Part shown: one piece after another, positions 8,607-16,309 of the stretch
Layout of the letters: each line of letters begins with the position of its first letter
Position numbering within the stretch: position 1 is the stretch's first letter
From: RGIG9115 sp045649825
Lineage (GTDB): Bacteria; Bacillota; Clostridia; UBA1381
Assembly (NCBI GenBank): GCA_045649825.1
Contig: JAZRQO010000028.1
Coordinates: forward strand, 1-64,000
Direction of reading: 5' to 3'
DNA length: 64,000 bases
Made by a program: the position numbers and the translations under genes
Notes under the pieces: generated by a model
Seen by the model: the letters and a program-made list of their open reading frames with translations, nothing else
Databases searched by the model: none
Told to the model about the DNA's origin: nothing

Positions 8607-9949
8607 CCTTCCGTTATTTTGTTGAACAGCTTCTCAAAATGCATTCCTCTTGATGCTTTAAGAAGCACCGTATCGCCGGGCATTACAATTGACTTGATTG
8701 CGTCTTGTGCATCCTCAGTAGTTTTGAAGGTGAATATATGTTTCATACCCTCGGCACCTTCAGCTATGTACGCTCCGTTTGAGCCAACACATACCAGAAC
8801 ATCCGCTTTTTCTGCTGCTATAGCTCCGAGGTCAATATGGGCATTTTTTGCAAATCCGCCCATTTCAAGTATGTCGCCAAGTACTGCAACTCGTCGGCTG
8901 TTCTTTTGTGTTGACAGTACAGCCAGTGCCGCTTTCACGGAGCTGGGTGCTGCATTATAGCAATCATTTATTATTTTAATTCCGAATTTTTCGGTTATTT
9001 CCATCCGCATTGAAGTGAGGTGGGGATTTTCAAGCCCCCTTACCGCAGCTTCGGGAGAAACTCCGTGTACCACGCCTGCTCCGAATGCCGCAAGAGCATT
9101 GTACACATTATGAACCCCGGGAACTGTTAATCTTACCTGATATTCTTCGTTTTCATAGCACAGAGTAAATTCCACGCCATCCAGACCCAGGTCATTGATG
9201 TTTTTTGCAGTTATATGAGCCTTACTGCTTTCAATTCCGTAAAACAGAACTTTATAATTACCATAGTTATCTACCGTGGCAAGAAATCTATCATCGGCAT
9301 TTGCAACAACCGTTTTGTTACTTGAAAGCTTTTCAACCGCTTCCATTTTTGCTTTAAAGATATTTTCCTGCGAGCCAAGATGCTCAATATGACTCATTCC
9401 TATATTAGTCATAACAACCGTATCGGGACAAACTATATCGGCAAGATACCTGATTTCTCCCGATGCACTCATTCCAAGCTCCAGCACCGCTGCCTCGTGA
9501 TGAGCTTCCATACGAAAAATCATTATGGGAACGCCAATATTATTATTAAAGTTTTTATCTGTTTTAAGGGTGTTATACTTTTGACTGAGCACTCCCGCAA
9601 TAAAATCACGAGTTGTGGTTTTGCCCACACTTCCCACAACGGAAACTGTAGGAATATTATAGAGCTTTTTATAATAAGCCGCAATTTTTCCGAACGCCTC
9701 CACCGTGTCATACACTTTAATTATGTGCTTTCCATCAATGGGCAGTGCTTCTTTTTGTGTTATGTATATTGTGGCTTTATCAACAAAGTCATGCCCGTCA
9801 AACCTTTCACCCTTAACAGGAACAAAAAGAGTTGTTTCGTCAAGGGTGCGGCTGTCGGTTGATACATTACTTATAAGTTCATCTTCTCTGCCGCAGATGA
9901 GTTTTCCATCAGTTGCTTTTAATACATCTCTTACATAAAACGGCTGCAA
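8603..9949 (-). CDS. murF: UDP-MurNAc-tripeptide:D-Ala-D-Ala ligase MurF
   Basis: ATP-dependent Mur ligase that adds D-Ala-D-Ala to UDP-MurNAc-tripeptide in the cytosol. 448 residues. The N-terminal substrate domain is followed by the P-loop VGSVGKTTTRD (about 107-117) and then NFNNNIGVP, which marks MurF. The C-terminal ligase domain contains INDCYNAAPSSVKAAL and VAVLGDILEMG, both typical. The start is a TTG, supported by an AAGGAAGG site about 10 bases upstream. A 40-bp gap separates it from murE. Confidence 0.96.
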   Translation of the reverse strand: MQPFYVRDVLKATDGKLICGREDELISNVSTDSRTLDETTLFVPVKGERFDGHDFVDKATIYITQKEALPIDGKHIIKVYDTVEAFGKIAAYYKKLYNIPTVSVVGSVGKTTTRDFIAGVLSQKYNTLKTDKNFNNNIGVPIMIFRMEAHHEAAVLELGMSASGEIRYLADIVCPDTVVMTNIGMSHIEHLGSQENIFKAKMEAVEKLSSNKTVVANADDRFLATVDNYGNYKVLFYGIESSKAHITAKNINDLGLDGVEFTLCYENEEYQVRLTVPGVHNVYNALAAFGAGVVHGVSPEAAVRGLENPHLTSMRMEITEKFGIKIINDCYNAAPSSVKAALAVLSTQKNSRRVAVLGDILEMGGFAKNAHIDLGAIAAEKADVLVCVGSNGAYIAEGAEGMKHIFTFKTTEDAQDAIKSIVMPGDTVLLKASRGMHFEKLFNKITEG

Positions 9950-9989
9950 ACAAATCTTCCTTCCTTAAATAAACTTAAGAAAGCGACAA

Positions 9990-11438
9990 TTACTTATCGC
10001 TTTCCTTGTTTAAGTGACTGAATACTACCACTCTTTCATCAAAATCAAATTTTTCTTTTCCGATTATCTGATATGTTTCTTGCCCCTTACCTGCAAGAAT
10101 AATCACATCATCCGCCTTTGCATTATCAAGTGCGTATGCAATTGCCTCACGGCGGTCAGGGATTACGATATAATCACCGTTCGTGGTTTTTATTCCTTCT
10201 TCTATCATTCTGATTATTGAAAGCGGCTCCTCTGTTCGTGGATTGTCAGAGGTAATGATTGTGAAATCAGATAAATTACCTGCAATTTCACCCATTGGTG
10301 CCCGCTTTGAATTGTCACGGTCTCCGCCGCAGCCGAAAAGGGTTATAACCTTACCCTTTGCGAAGCTTTTCATTGCACGGATTATATTTTCAAGACCGTC
10401 AGGGGTATGAGCATAATCAATTATAACAGTATACTCAGTATCGGTAGGAACCACTTCAACTCTGCCTAAAACTCCTACTGCCGCTTTAAGACCGTTTGTT
10501 ATGGTTTCCATATCTATTCCTAAGTTTATGCATGCACAAACAGCACTCATTGCATTATATACACTGAACATGCCGGGTATACATAAAAACATAGGATAAT
10601 CTGTTTCTTTATATGTTATAGTAAAATTCACACCTCTTGGTGTTATTTTAATATCCTTTGCACACACATCACAACCGTTTTCCAGACCGTATGTTAGTAT
10701 TGCTCCGCTTTTATGAAGCTCATAAATCTGCTTTCCGTATTCGTCATCAGTATTTATTGCACCTGTAAGGGAATGTTCAAAAAGCTTTGCCTTTGCCAAC
10801 ATATAGTTTTTCATGGTTTTATGAAAATCGAGGTGGTCTCTTGTGAGGTTTGTAAATACTCCTACATCAAACTGACAGCCCCTTACGCGGCTAAGGTCAA
10901 GAGCATGGCTTGAAACCTCCATAACCACATATTCCGCACCGCTTTCTTTCATTTCAGAAAATATCTTCTGAAGTTCAAGGGAGTTTGGCGTTGTGGGGGT
11001 TGTGCTTTTTGTAAGGAGTACTTTATCGCCTATAATATTCTGGTTTGTACCTATTATACCGACACGTGCTCCTGCCTGGTCGAGAATGCTTTTTATAAGA
11101 TAGGTAACGGTTGTTTTCCCGTTTGTACCCGTAATGCCGACAAGCTTGAAATCTTTTGAGGGGTTTCCGTAGAATATGCATGCCATATCTGCAAGGGTTT
11201 TTCTTGTATCGTCCACATAGCAAACAGGGACATCAGCTTTTACTTCATCCTCGGCAACAATAAGTGCAGCACCGTTTTTAATTGCTGACTCCACAAATTT
11301 ATGACCATCTGTTTCAAAGCCTTTTATACACACAAATGCATAGCCCGGCATAACCTGCCTGGAATCGTATGCTATACCTGTTATTTCTACATCACCTATG
11401 CAGTTGAATTCATTGTTTAACAATACACTTGCTAACAT
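9990..11438 (-). CDS. murE: UDP-MurNAc-L-Ala-D-Glu:meso-diaminopimelate ligase MurE
   Basis: Adds the third peptide residue to the peptidoglycan precursor. 482 residues. The P-loop is GITGTNGKTTVTYL (about 108-121). The substrate-selecting loop reads SDNPRTEEP; DNPR is the motif of meso-diaminopimelate enzymes, whereas L-lysine enzymes differ there. This fits the asd-dapA genes elsewhere in the window, which feed the DAP pathway. The ATG follows an AAGGGG site, 18 bases after the PBP stop. Confidence 0.96.
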   Translation of the reverse strand: MLASVLLNNEFNCIGDVEITGIAYDSRQVMPGYAFVCIKGFETDGHKFVESAIKNGAALIVAEDEVKADVPVCYVDDTRKTLADMACIFYGNPSKDFKLVGITGTNGKTTVTYLIKSILDQAGARVGIIGTNQNIIGDKVLLTKSTTPTTPNSLELQKIFSEMKESGAEYVVMEVSSHALDLSRVRGCQFDVGVFTNLTRDHLDFHKTMKNYMLAKAKLFEHSLTGAINTDDEYGKQIYELHKSGAILTYGLENGCDVCAKDIKITPRGVNFTITYKETDYPMFLCIPGMFSVYNAMSAVCACINLGIDMETITNGLKAAVGVLGRVEVVPTDTEYTVIIDYAHTPDGLENIIRAMKSFAKGKVITLFGCGGDRDNSKRAPMGEIAGNLSDFTIITSDNPRTEEPLSIIRMIEEGIKTTNGDYIVIPDRREAIAYALDNAKADDVIILAGKGQETYQIIGKEKFDFDERVVVFSHLNKESDK

Positions 11439-11456
11439 TACTTATCCCCTTCATTA

Positions 11457-13814
11457 TTAATCGCTGGCTGCATGTCGGAACTGTACGCCTACAACCGTTG
11501 CCGGAGGAACCTCTGTCCCAGGTGCAATACTTTGCTTTACTGCATATGCACCACCGGTAGTATTTTGTCCTGCTCCTATGGTTTCAAAGTTCAATCCGTA
11601 ATCACGGAGAGTATTTCGTGCATTGGCAATTGTTTCACCTGTTACGTCAGGGACCTTTACCATTTTAACTTCAGTGTCTTCCTCAGTATACAGCAATACT
11701 ATGGAATTCTTGGAAAGCTGCATTCCGGGCTTGGGAAGCTGATCCACAACTTTCGAGCCTTTTCCTGAAATCTTAACCTTAAATCCTGCATCAACCAGGT
11801 CTGATTTTGCCTGAGCTATATCAATATTACGTACATCCTGCACAATGGCTCTCTTTTCGATTTCTGCATCGCCTGCAAACTGGCGGTCTACGCCAAGATA
11901 TTCAAGAGTATCCTCAATCACTGCACCTGCGATCGGTGCTGCAATAGTTCCGCCAAACTTGTTTGCAACCTGTGGCTCATCTAGCATAATAAGACAAATT
12001 ATCTGAGGGTCGTCTGCAGGAGCAAAGCCTACAAATGATGCTATACGCTTTGTGCCTGAACGGTCGCCCTTCTGAGATGTACCTGTTTTACCGCCTATTC
12101 TGTAGCCTGCAACATATGCATTTTTACCCGTTCCGTCGGGTGCTGCCACAACCTGCTCAAGCATATCACGCATAAGAGCAGATGTTTCTTCCGAGATAAC
12201 TTTATTTATAATTTCTGTCTGATAAGTTTTTAGTATGCCTGAATTATTCCTGATTTCCTTAACTATCTGGGGCTTAAGGAGATTACCACCGTTGATTACT
12301 GAAGAAATGGCAGTAATGAGCTGAATGGGCGTTACATTAAAGCCCTGTCCGAATGAGCTTGTTGCTATATCGGTATCGCTTAAACGTTCTTTATCGTAGA
12401 ACACACCCTTTGACTCGCCCACAAGGTCTATATTTGTTTTCTTTGTAAGACCGAATGCCTCAAAATAATCCTTGAATTTTACAGAACCAAGCTTAAGACC
12501 TGTTTCCATAAAAACTACGTTACAGGAATGTTTTACTCCGTCAACGAACGTCTGCTCGCCATGACCTGATGAAACGTGGCAGTGAATATCGTGCACACCA
12601 AGCTTTTTGGAGCCATTGCATACGAAAGTAGTCTGACTGTTTACAACGCCTTCTTCAAGAGCCGCAGCTGCAGTTATGATTTTGAAGGTAGACCCGGGCT
12701 CATAAGCGTCGGAAATAGCTTTATTACGCCACATCTTGTTTCGCATTGCTACGGTACGTTCTTCTTCAAGCTCTTTTATATCGTCCTCTGTAAGAAGTGA
12801 AAAGTCAAGTTCGTCACTGTCTTTTTCATCCGACTGGGATTTTTTTTCTTTTTTATCATCAGAACGGTTGAAGATTTTTTTCTGGTCGTCTACAGTGAGT
12901 ACTCTTCCTAAAATATCGGACTTATATTCAAATGCAACACTGAACTTTTCAAAACGTGTTACATCATAAGGCTCATTTGCATCAAAATCAGGCTTTGTTG
13001 CCATAGCAAGAATTTCACCTGTTTTGGGGTTCATAACTATTCCTGCCGCACCCTCTTTGAGTTCATTTTCCTCAACTGCGTTTTCAAGATGCTTTTCAAG
13101 ATAGTGCTGGATAGTTTCGTCGATTGTAAGAACAACATCCGCACCTGTTAAAGCACCTGCATATGCCTCAAACTGCTGCTGCTCAAGAGTAGTTCCCGAC
13201 GCAGTCTGAGCTGTGAATACACTTCCGTTTTTACCTGAGAGCATATCATCAAAGGAATACTCTATGCCCTGTATTCCGTTATTATCGTAGCCTGTAAACC
13301 CAAGAATACTTGGAGCTACATTATATGAGTAATAGCGCTTTGAATCCTCCTCAAAGGTAACTGATCTGAAGATTTTTGACTTATCGTCTGCATCTTTTTT
13401 TCCGTCACCGTCTGCATCTTTAGGAGTCTTAAGCGCTCTTACCTGTTCTGTTTCTTCTATTGTAAGTCTTTTTTTCAAAACCTGATATCGGTTTTCCTTT
13501 GTAAGAAGCTCATAAAGCCTGTTATAATCCATATCAAGGATTACGGAAAGCTTATCTGCTATGTATCTTGCTTCTTCATCAGTGCCTGTGTTCTTATCCA
13601 CATCCTGAGGGTTACATATCAGGGTATTTACGGTTGCACTCTCTGCAAGTGCTTTTCCGTTTCTGTCGTAAATAGTTCCTCTTGAGGCAATCACTTCCAC
13701 CGCACCTGTTTGCTGACGTTCAACAGCACTCTTCATTTCTTCGCCTCTGATTACCGTCCAATAGGCAACTCTTAAAATAAGTGCAAGTAAGAACGCTACT
13801 ATAACAATAAACAT
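11457..13814 (-). CDS. Class B penicillin-binding protein with PASTA domains (FtsI/PBP2B-SpoVD type)
   Basis: A division or sporulation transpeptidase partnered with FtsW. In order: an N-terminal membrane helix, the class B dimerisation domain with RGTIYDRNGKALAESA, the transpeptidase with YEPGSTFKI (nucleophile Ser), HSCNVVF (SxN) and GGKTGTSQKGD (KTG), then two C-terminal PASTA domains. Oddities: a DADGDGKKDADD stretch (about 133-144) like a calcium-binding loop, and a roughly 50-residue highly charged insert before the active-site Ser. The listed ATG has a poor ribosome site and leaves almost no N-terminal tail; an in-frame ATT at 13853 has an ideal GGGGGTGA site 6 bases upstream and would add a basic KKRAR tail. 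Confidence 0.93.
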   Translation of the reverse strand: MFIVIVAFLLALILRVAYWTVIRGEEMKSAVERQQTGAVEVIASRGTIYDRNGKALAESATVNTLICNPQDVDKNTGTDEEARYIADKLSVILDMDYNRLYELLTKENRYQVLKKRLTIEETEQVRALKTPKDADGDGKKDADDKSKIFRSVTFEEDSKRYYSYNVAPSILGFTGYDNNGIQGIEYSFDDMLSGKNGSVFTAQTASGTTLEQQQFEAYAGALTGADVVLTIDETIQHYLEKHLENAVEENELKEGAAGIVMNPKTGEILAMATKPDFDANEPYDVTRFEKFSVAFEYKSDILGRVLTVDDQKKIFNRSDDKKEKKSQSDEKDSDELDFSLLTEDDIKELEEERTVAMRNKMWRNKAISDAYEPGSTFKIITAAAALEEGVVNSQTTFVCNGSKKLGVHDIHCHVSSGHGEQTFVDGVKHSCNVVFMETGLKLGSVKFKDYFEAFGLTKKTNIDLVGESKGVFYDKERLSDTDIATSSFGQGFNVTPIQLITAISSVINGGNLLKPQIVKEIRNNSGILKTYQTEIINKVISEETSALMRDMLEQVVAAPDGTGKNAYVAGYRIGGKTGTSQKGDRSGTKRIASFVGFAPADDPQIICLIMLDEPQVANKFGGTIAAPIAGAVIEDTLEYLGVDRQFAGDAEIEKRAIVQDVRNIDIAQAKSDLVDAGFKVKISGKGSKVVDQLPKPGMQLSKNSIVLLYTEEDTEVKMVKVPDVTGETIANARNTLRDYGLNFETIGAGQNTTGGAYAVKQSIAPGTEVPPATVVGVQFRHAASD

Positions 13815-13898
13815 TATTCTTGCACGCTTTTTAATTAAAGTAATAGGTATAATGGCTTCTCACCCCCGCTTTATTTAAAACTTGTTTATATCTTCCAA

Positions 13899-14531
13899 TT
13901 AGTTTATGCTGAACAGTTCAACAATATTCTCTTTCAGAACTCGGAACAGTTCTTTTATGTCATTTCCTGCACCCTCTACATCTTTTGCAGTAACTTCTGA
14001 AAAGTCGTCTTTATCAACATTTACGTATATAACCTGATAGCTTTCAGGTCTTTGCATACCAAGCTCGGTGGTTGCAATTTCCTCCACCTCACTAAGGTCT
14101 ATATTTCTTTCCATCTCATATACTCTCTGGCTGGTATATGCACGTGTATTTTCAAGCTCTTTAGAAAGTGCTCTGATTTCGCTTGCTGTTTCGTTTACTG
14201 CCACATACTTTGAAATCATAAACGATGCTGAAAATGCAATAATGAGCATATAAGCAATCCTCAGGAGTGTAACCTTCCTGTTTATCATTTCTCTTTTATC
14301 CTTTACGATTGGTTTTACGGTTTGCTCGGCATTTGCCGGTTTTTTTACGGTTTGCTGACGCTTTTTATAAGCAACTGCGCTGTCGCTTTTTTTTCTGTAT
14401 TGAGTGCCGGTTTGCGAGCCTGCACTTTTATATGTTCCAACGCCCGTGCGGCTTCCGTAGGAAGTTCCGCTGCTTTTTCTCACGGGACGGGTATAATATT
14501 CATCTTTATACGCTAAATTTCCGTTAATCAT
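13899..14531 (-). CDS. ftsL: FtsL-like cell division protein
   Basis: A 210-residue bitopic protein by position (between rsmH and the class B PBP) and form. A long basic, Ser/Thr/Gly/Lys-rich cytoplasmic region (about 1-85) is followed by one membrane helix, RIAYMLIIAFSASFMISKYVAV. Next comes a coiled coil beginning NETASEIRALSKELENTRAYTSQRVYEMER, then the ATTELGMQRPESYQVIYV segment typical of FtsL and DivIC. It probably forms the FtsL-FtsB-FtsQ scaffold that activates FtsW and the PBP. The cytoplasmic tail is unusually long. Sequence conservation in this family is low, so the symbol rests on topology and context. Confidence 0.85.
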   Translation of the reverse strand: MINGNLAYKDEYYTRPVRKSSGTSYGSRTGVGTYKSAGSQTGTQYRKKSDSAVAYKKRQQTVKKPANAEQTVKPIVKDKREMINRKVTLLRIAYMLIIAFSASFMISKYVAVNETASEIRALSKELENTRAYTSQRVYEMERNIDLSEVEEIATTELGMQRPESYQVIYVNVDKDDFSEVTAKDVEGAGNDIKELFRVLKENIVELFSIN

Positions 14532-14550
14532 TTTAATATTCCTTACTTAA

Positions 14551-15483
14551 TTATAACTTTTCTATAACTCTTAATTTTGCACTTCTTGAACGTGAATTTT
14601 CCTCAAGCTCCTTCTTTGAGGGAAGTATGGGCTTTTTCGTAAAAGGCTTTGCAACAGCACGGTGATTACATACACAAACGGGAAACTCCTTGGGGCATAT
14701 GCAGTCTGTGCAAAGGTCTTTAAATGTGTTTTTAACTATTCTGTCTTCAAGTGAGTGGAAGGTTATAATTCCAAGGCGTCCGCCGGGACTTAGAAGCTCT
14801 GCGAAATCCCGGATTGCATTTTCAAGAATTCTCAGTTCTCCGTTTACCTCAATGCGTACTGCCTGAAAAACGCGTTTTGCAGGATGCCCACCATCTGCAC
14901 GTGCAGCTTTGGGAATAGCCTTTTCAATAATTTCAACAAGCTCCCCTGTTGTTTCAAAAGGTTTTTCCAATCGGCGCTGACAAATGAACTCAGCAATACG
15001 CTTTGACCACTTTTCTTCACCGTAGGAGTAGAAAATCTCTGTAAGCTTTTCGGCAGAATATGTATTTATAACCTCCGCTGCCGATAAGCTGTCCATACGG
15101 TTCATACGCATATCAAGAGGTGCATTATGAATGTAGCTGAATCCTCTTGATGCTTCATCGAGCTGATATGAGCTTACTCCAAGGTCCAGCACTCCGCCGT
15201 CTATGCCCTGTATGCTAAGCTCTGCCATAATTCTTTTTACATCCGAGAAATTACCGTGAACGGGTAAAAATCTGCTGCCAAAGCTGTGAAGCTTCTTTTT
15301 TGCCGCGGTAAGTGCATCGGTATCTCTGTCAATTCCCACAACGGTTGCTTCATCGCAAGCTGTAAGTATTCCGCCTGTATGACCGCCTCCGCCCAGAGTT
15401 CCGTCAGCATATATTCCGTTTTTCTTAGTGGCAACAGAGGATATAACCTCATCGAACATTACCGACACATGAGCGAACTCCAA
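14551..15483 (-). CDS. rsmH: 16S rRNA (cytosine(1402)-N(4))-methyltransferase RsmH
   Basis: Methylates N4 of C1402 in the ribosomal decoding centre using S-adenosylmethionine; formerly called MraW. 310 residues. The SAM-binding glycine loop is YADGTLGGGGHTGGIL (about 26-41). DLGVSSYQLDEASRGFSY, DMRMN and GGRLGIITFHSLEDRIVK are diagnostic. The start is a TTG placed 7 bases after a GGAGGTA site. It is the second gene of the dcw operon, 13 bases after mraZ. Confidence 0.97.
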   Translation of the reverse strand: MEFAHVSVMFDEVISSVATKKNGIYADGTLGGGGHTGGILTACDEATVVGIDRDTDALTAAKKKLHSFGSRFLPVHGNFSDVKRIMAELSIQGIDGGVLDLGVSSYQLDEASRGFSYIHNAPLDMRMNRMDSLSAAEVINTYSAEKLTEIFYSYGEEKWSKRIAEFICQRRLEKPFETTGELVEIIEKAIPKAARADGGHPAKRVFQAVRIEVNGELRILENAIRDFAELLSPGGRLGIITFHSLEDRIVKNTFKDLCTDCICPKEFPVCVCNHRAVAKPFTKKPILPSKKELEENSRSRSAKLRVIEKL

Positions 15484-15496
15484 AGCAGTACCTCCG

Positions 15497-15943
15497 TTAA
15501 ATTATAAGACCGAATTTTTCTATTCCTTCTATTATAATGTCTTCCGACAACTGCTCATTATAAGCAGCCCATTCTTTTTCAGACCAGATTTCCATACGTG
15601 TGTTTACGCCAATAAGAACAATATTCTTTTCAAGCCCTGCAAACTCACAAAGGCGCTTGCCGGGAGATATTCTTCCCTGCTTGTCCACCTCGCAGCAGGT
15701 AGCAGTTCCGCAGAAAATTCTCACGAAAGCAGCAGCGTTTCTGTCGTATGTAACAGGCAGGCTTCTGAGCTTTTCGGAAAGAGCCTCCCATTCTTCTTTT
15801 GCGTATATATACAAACATTTTTCTGACGGCGAACGTGTTATATACACGCAGTTGCCTATTTCCTCTCTTACCTTGGCTGGCAATATAATTCTGCCGCGGT
15901 CGTCGAGCTGTCTTTCGTATTCGTCAACAAAATATGTGCTCAT
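15497..15943 (-). CDS. mraZ: Transcriptional regulator MraZ
   Basis: A DNA-binding protein that forms a ring and represses the dcw promoter. 148 residues, two SpoVT/AbrB-like half-domains. Each carries the signature: DDRGRIILPAKVREE near the N-terminus and DKQGRISPGKRLCEFAGL in the second half. It heads the dcw operon, and matching TGGRG repeats with 10-bp spacing lie in its leader, so autorepression is likely. The ATG lies 12 bases after a strong GGAGGTGA site. Confidence 0.96.
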   Translation of the reverse strand: MSTYFVDEYERQLDDRGRIILPAKVREEIGNCVYITRSPSEKCLYIYAKEEWEALSEKLRSLPVTYDRNAAAFVRIFCGTATCCEVDKQGRISPGKRLCEFAGLEKNIVLIGVNTRMEIWSEKEWAAYNEQLSEDIIIEGIEKFGLII

Positions 15944-15991
15944 ATATACTTACGTTCACCTCCGTAAAACTGATTAAGCAACGGGTTTATT

Positions 15992-16016
15992 CTCCAAAAC
16001 GCTCCCATTTGCTCCA
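15992..16016 (-). promoter_or_regulatory. MraZ-binding repeats (three TGGRG boxes, 10-bp period)
   Basis: On the minus strand three boxes, TGGAG, TGGGAG and TGGAG, start exactly 10 bp apart (plus-strand CTCC elements beginning at 15992, 16002 and 16012). MraZ is known to bind short direct repeats of this kind with about one helical turn spacing near its own promoter. They lie just downstream of the predicted -10 element. A fourth TGGAG (16033-16037) lies inside the promoter spacer. Confidence 0.75.
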
Positions 16017-16026
16017 CCTTAGTTAC

Positions 16027-16055
16027 ATTTTACTCCATTTTTAAGGAAAACGCAA
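16027..16055 (-). promoter_or_regulatory. Sigma-A promoter of the dcw operon
   Basis: On the minus strand TTGCGT (16050-16055), 17 bp, TAAAAT (16027-16032). The -35 is imperfect, which suits a regulated promoter. Transcription would start near 16020, immediately before the MraZ boxes. Confidence 0.65.
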
Positions 16056-16103
16056 GTGTTTTTTAAAAATTTTTTTCAAAAGCATTATATTTTTATTATT
16101 TCC

Positions 16104-16132
16104 TTGTAATCTGACCAAAAATAGGGTATAAT
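16104..16132 (+). promoter_or_regulatory. Sigma-A promoter of the tex operon
   Basis: TTGTAA (16104-16109), 17 bp, TATAAT (16127-16132). It is divergent from the dcw promoter and leaves a leader of about 170 bases before tex. Confidence 0.6.
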
Positions 16133-16180
16133 CTATTTCGGACGAAAAACAATATATGCCATATTCATTTACAAAAAAAC

Positions 16181-16220
16181 ACAATATCTTGGGTCTAAGA
16201 GTATTGTATCACATTTTTTT
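16181..16220 (+). terminator. Terminator-like hairpin in the tex leader
   Basis: ACAATATCTT (16181-16190) can pair with AAGAGTATTGT (16197-16207) around a GGGTCT loop, with one bulge, followed within 6 bases by a T8 run. It lies inside the predicted tex leader, so it may be an attenuator; the stem is only moderately stable. Confidence 0.4.
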
Positions 16221-16309
16221 TACTTTGTGAAGTCTTTTTTTAAAATTTCTTTTCAGAAATATTACAAAGTTTTTTGTATGTTTTTTTATATTTTGGGAGG
16301 TTTGAACAA

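Noticed and set aside
15992..16016. Short direct repeats as a possible CRISPR or phase-variation tract
   Set aside because: The 10-bp period, position at the mraZ promoter and the TGGRG content fit MraZ boxes better.
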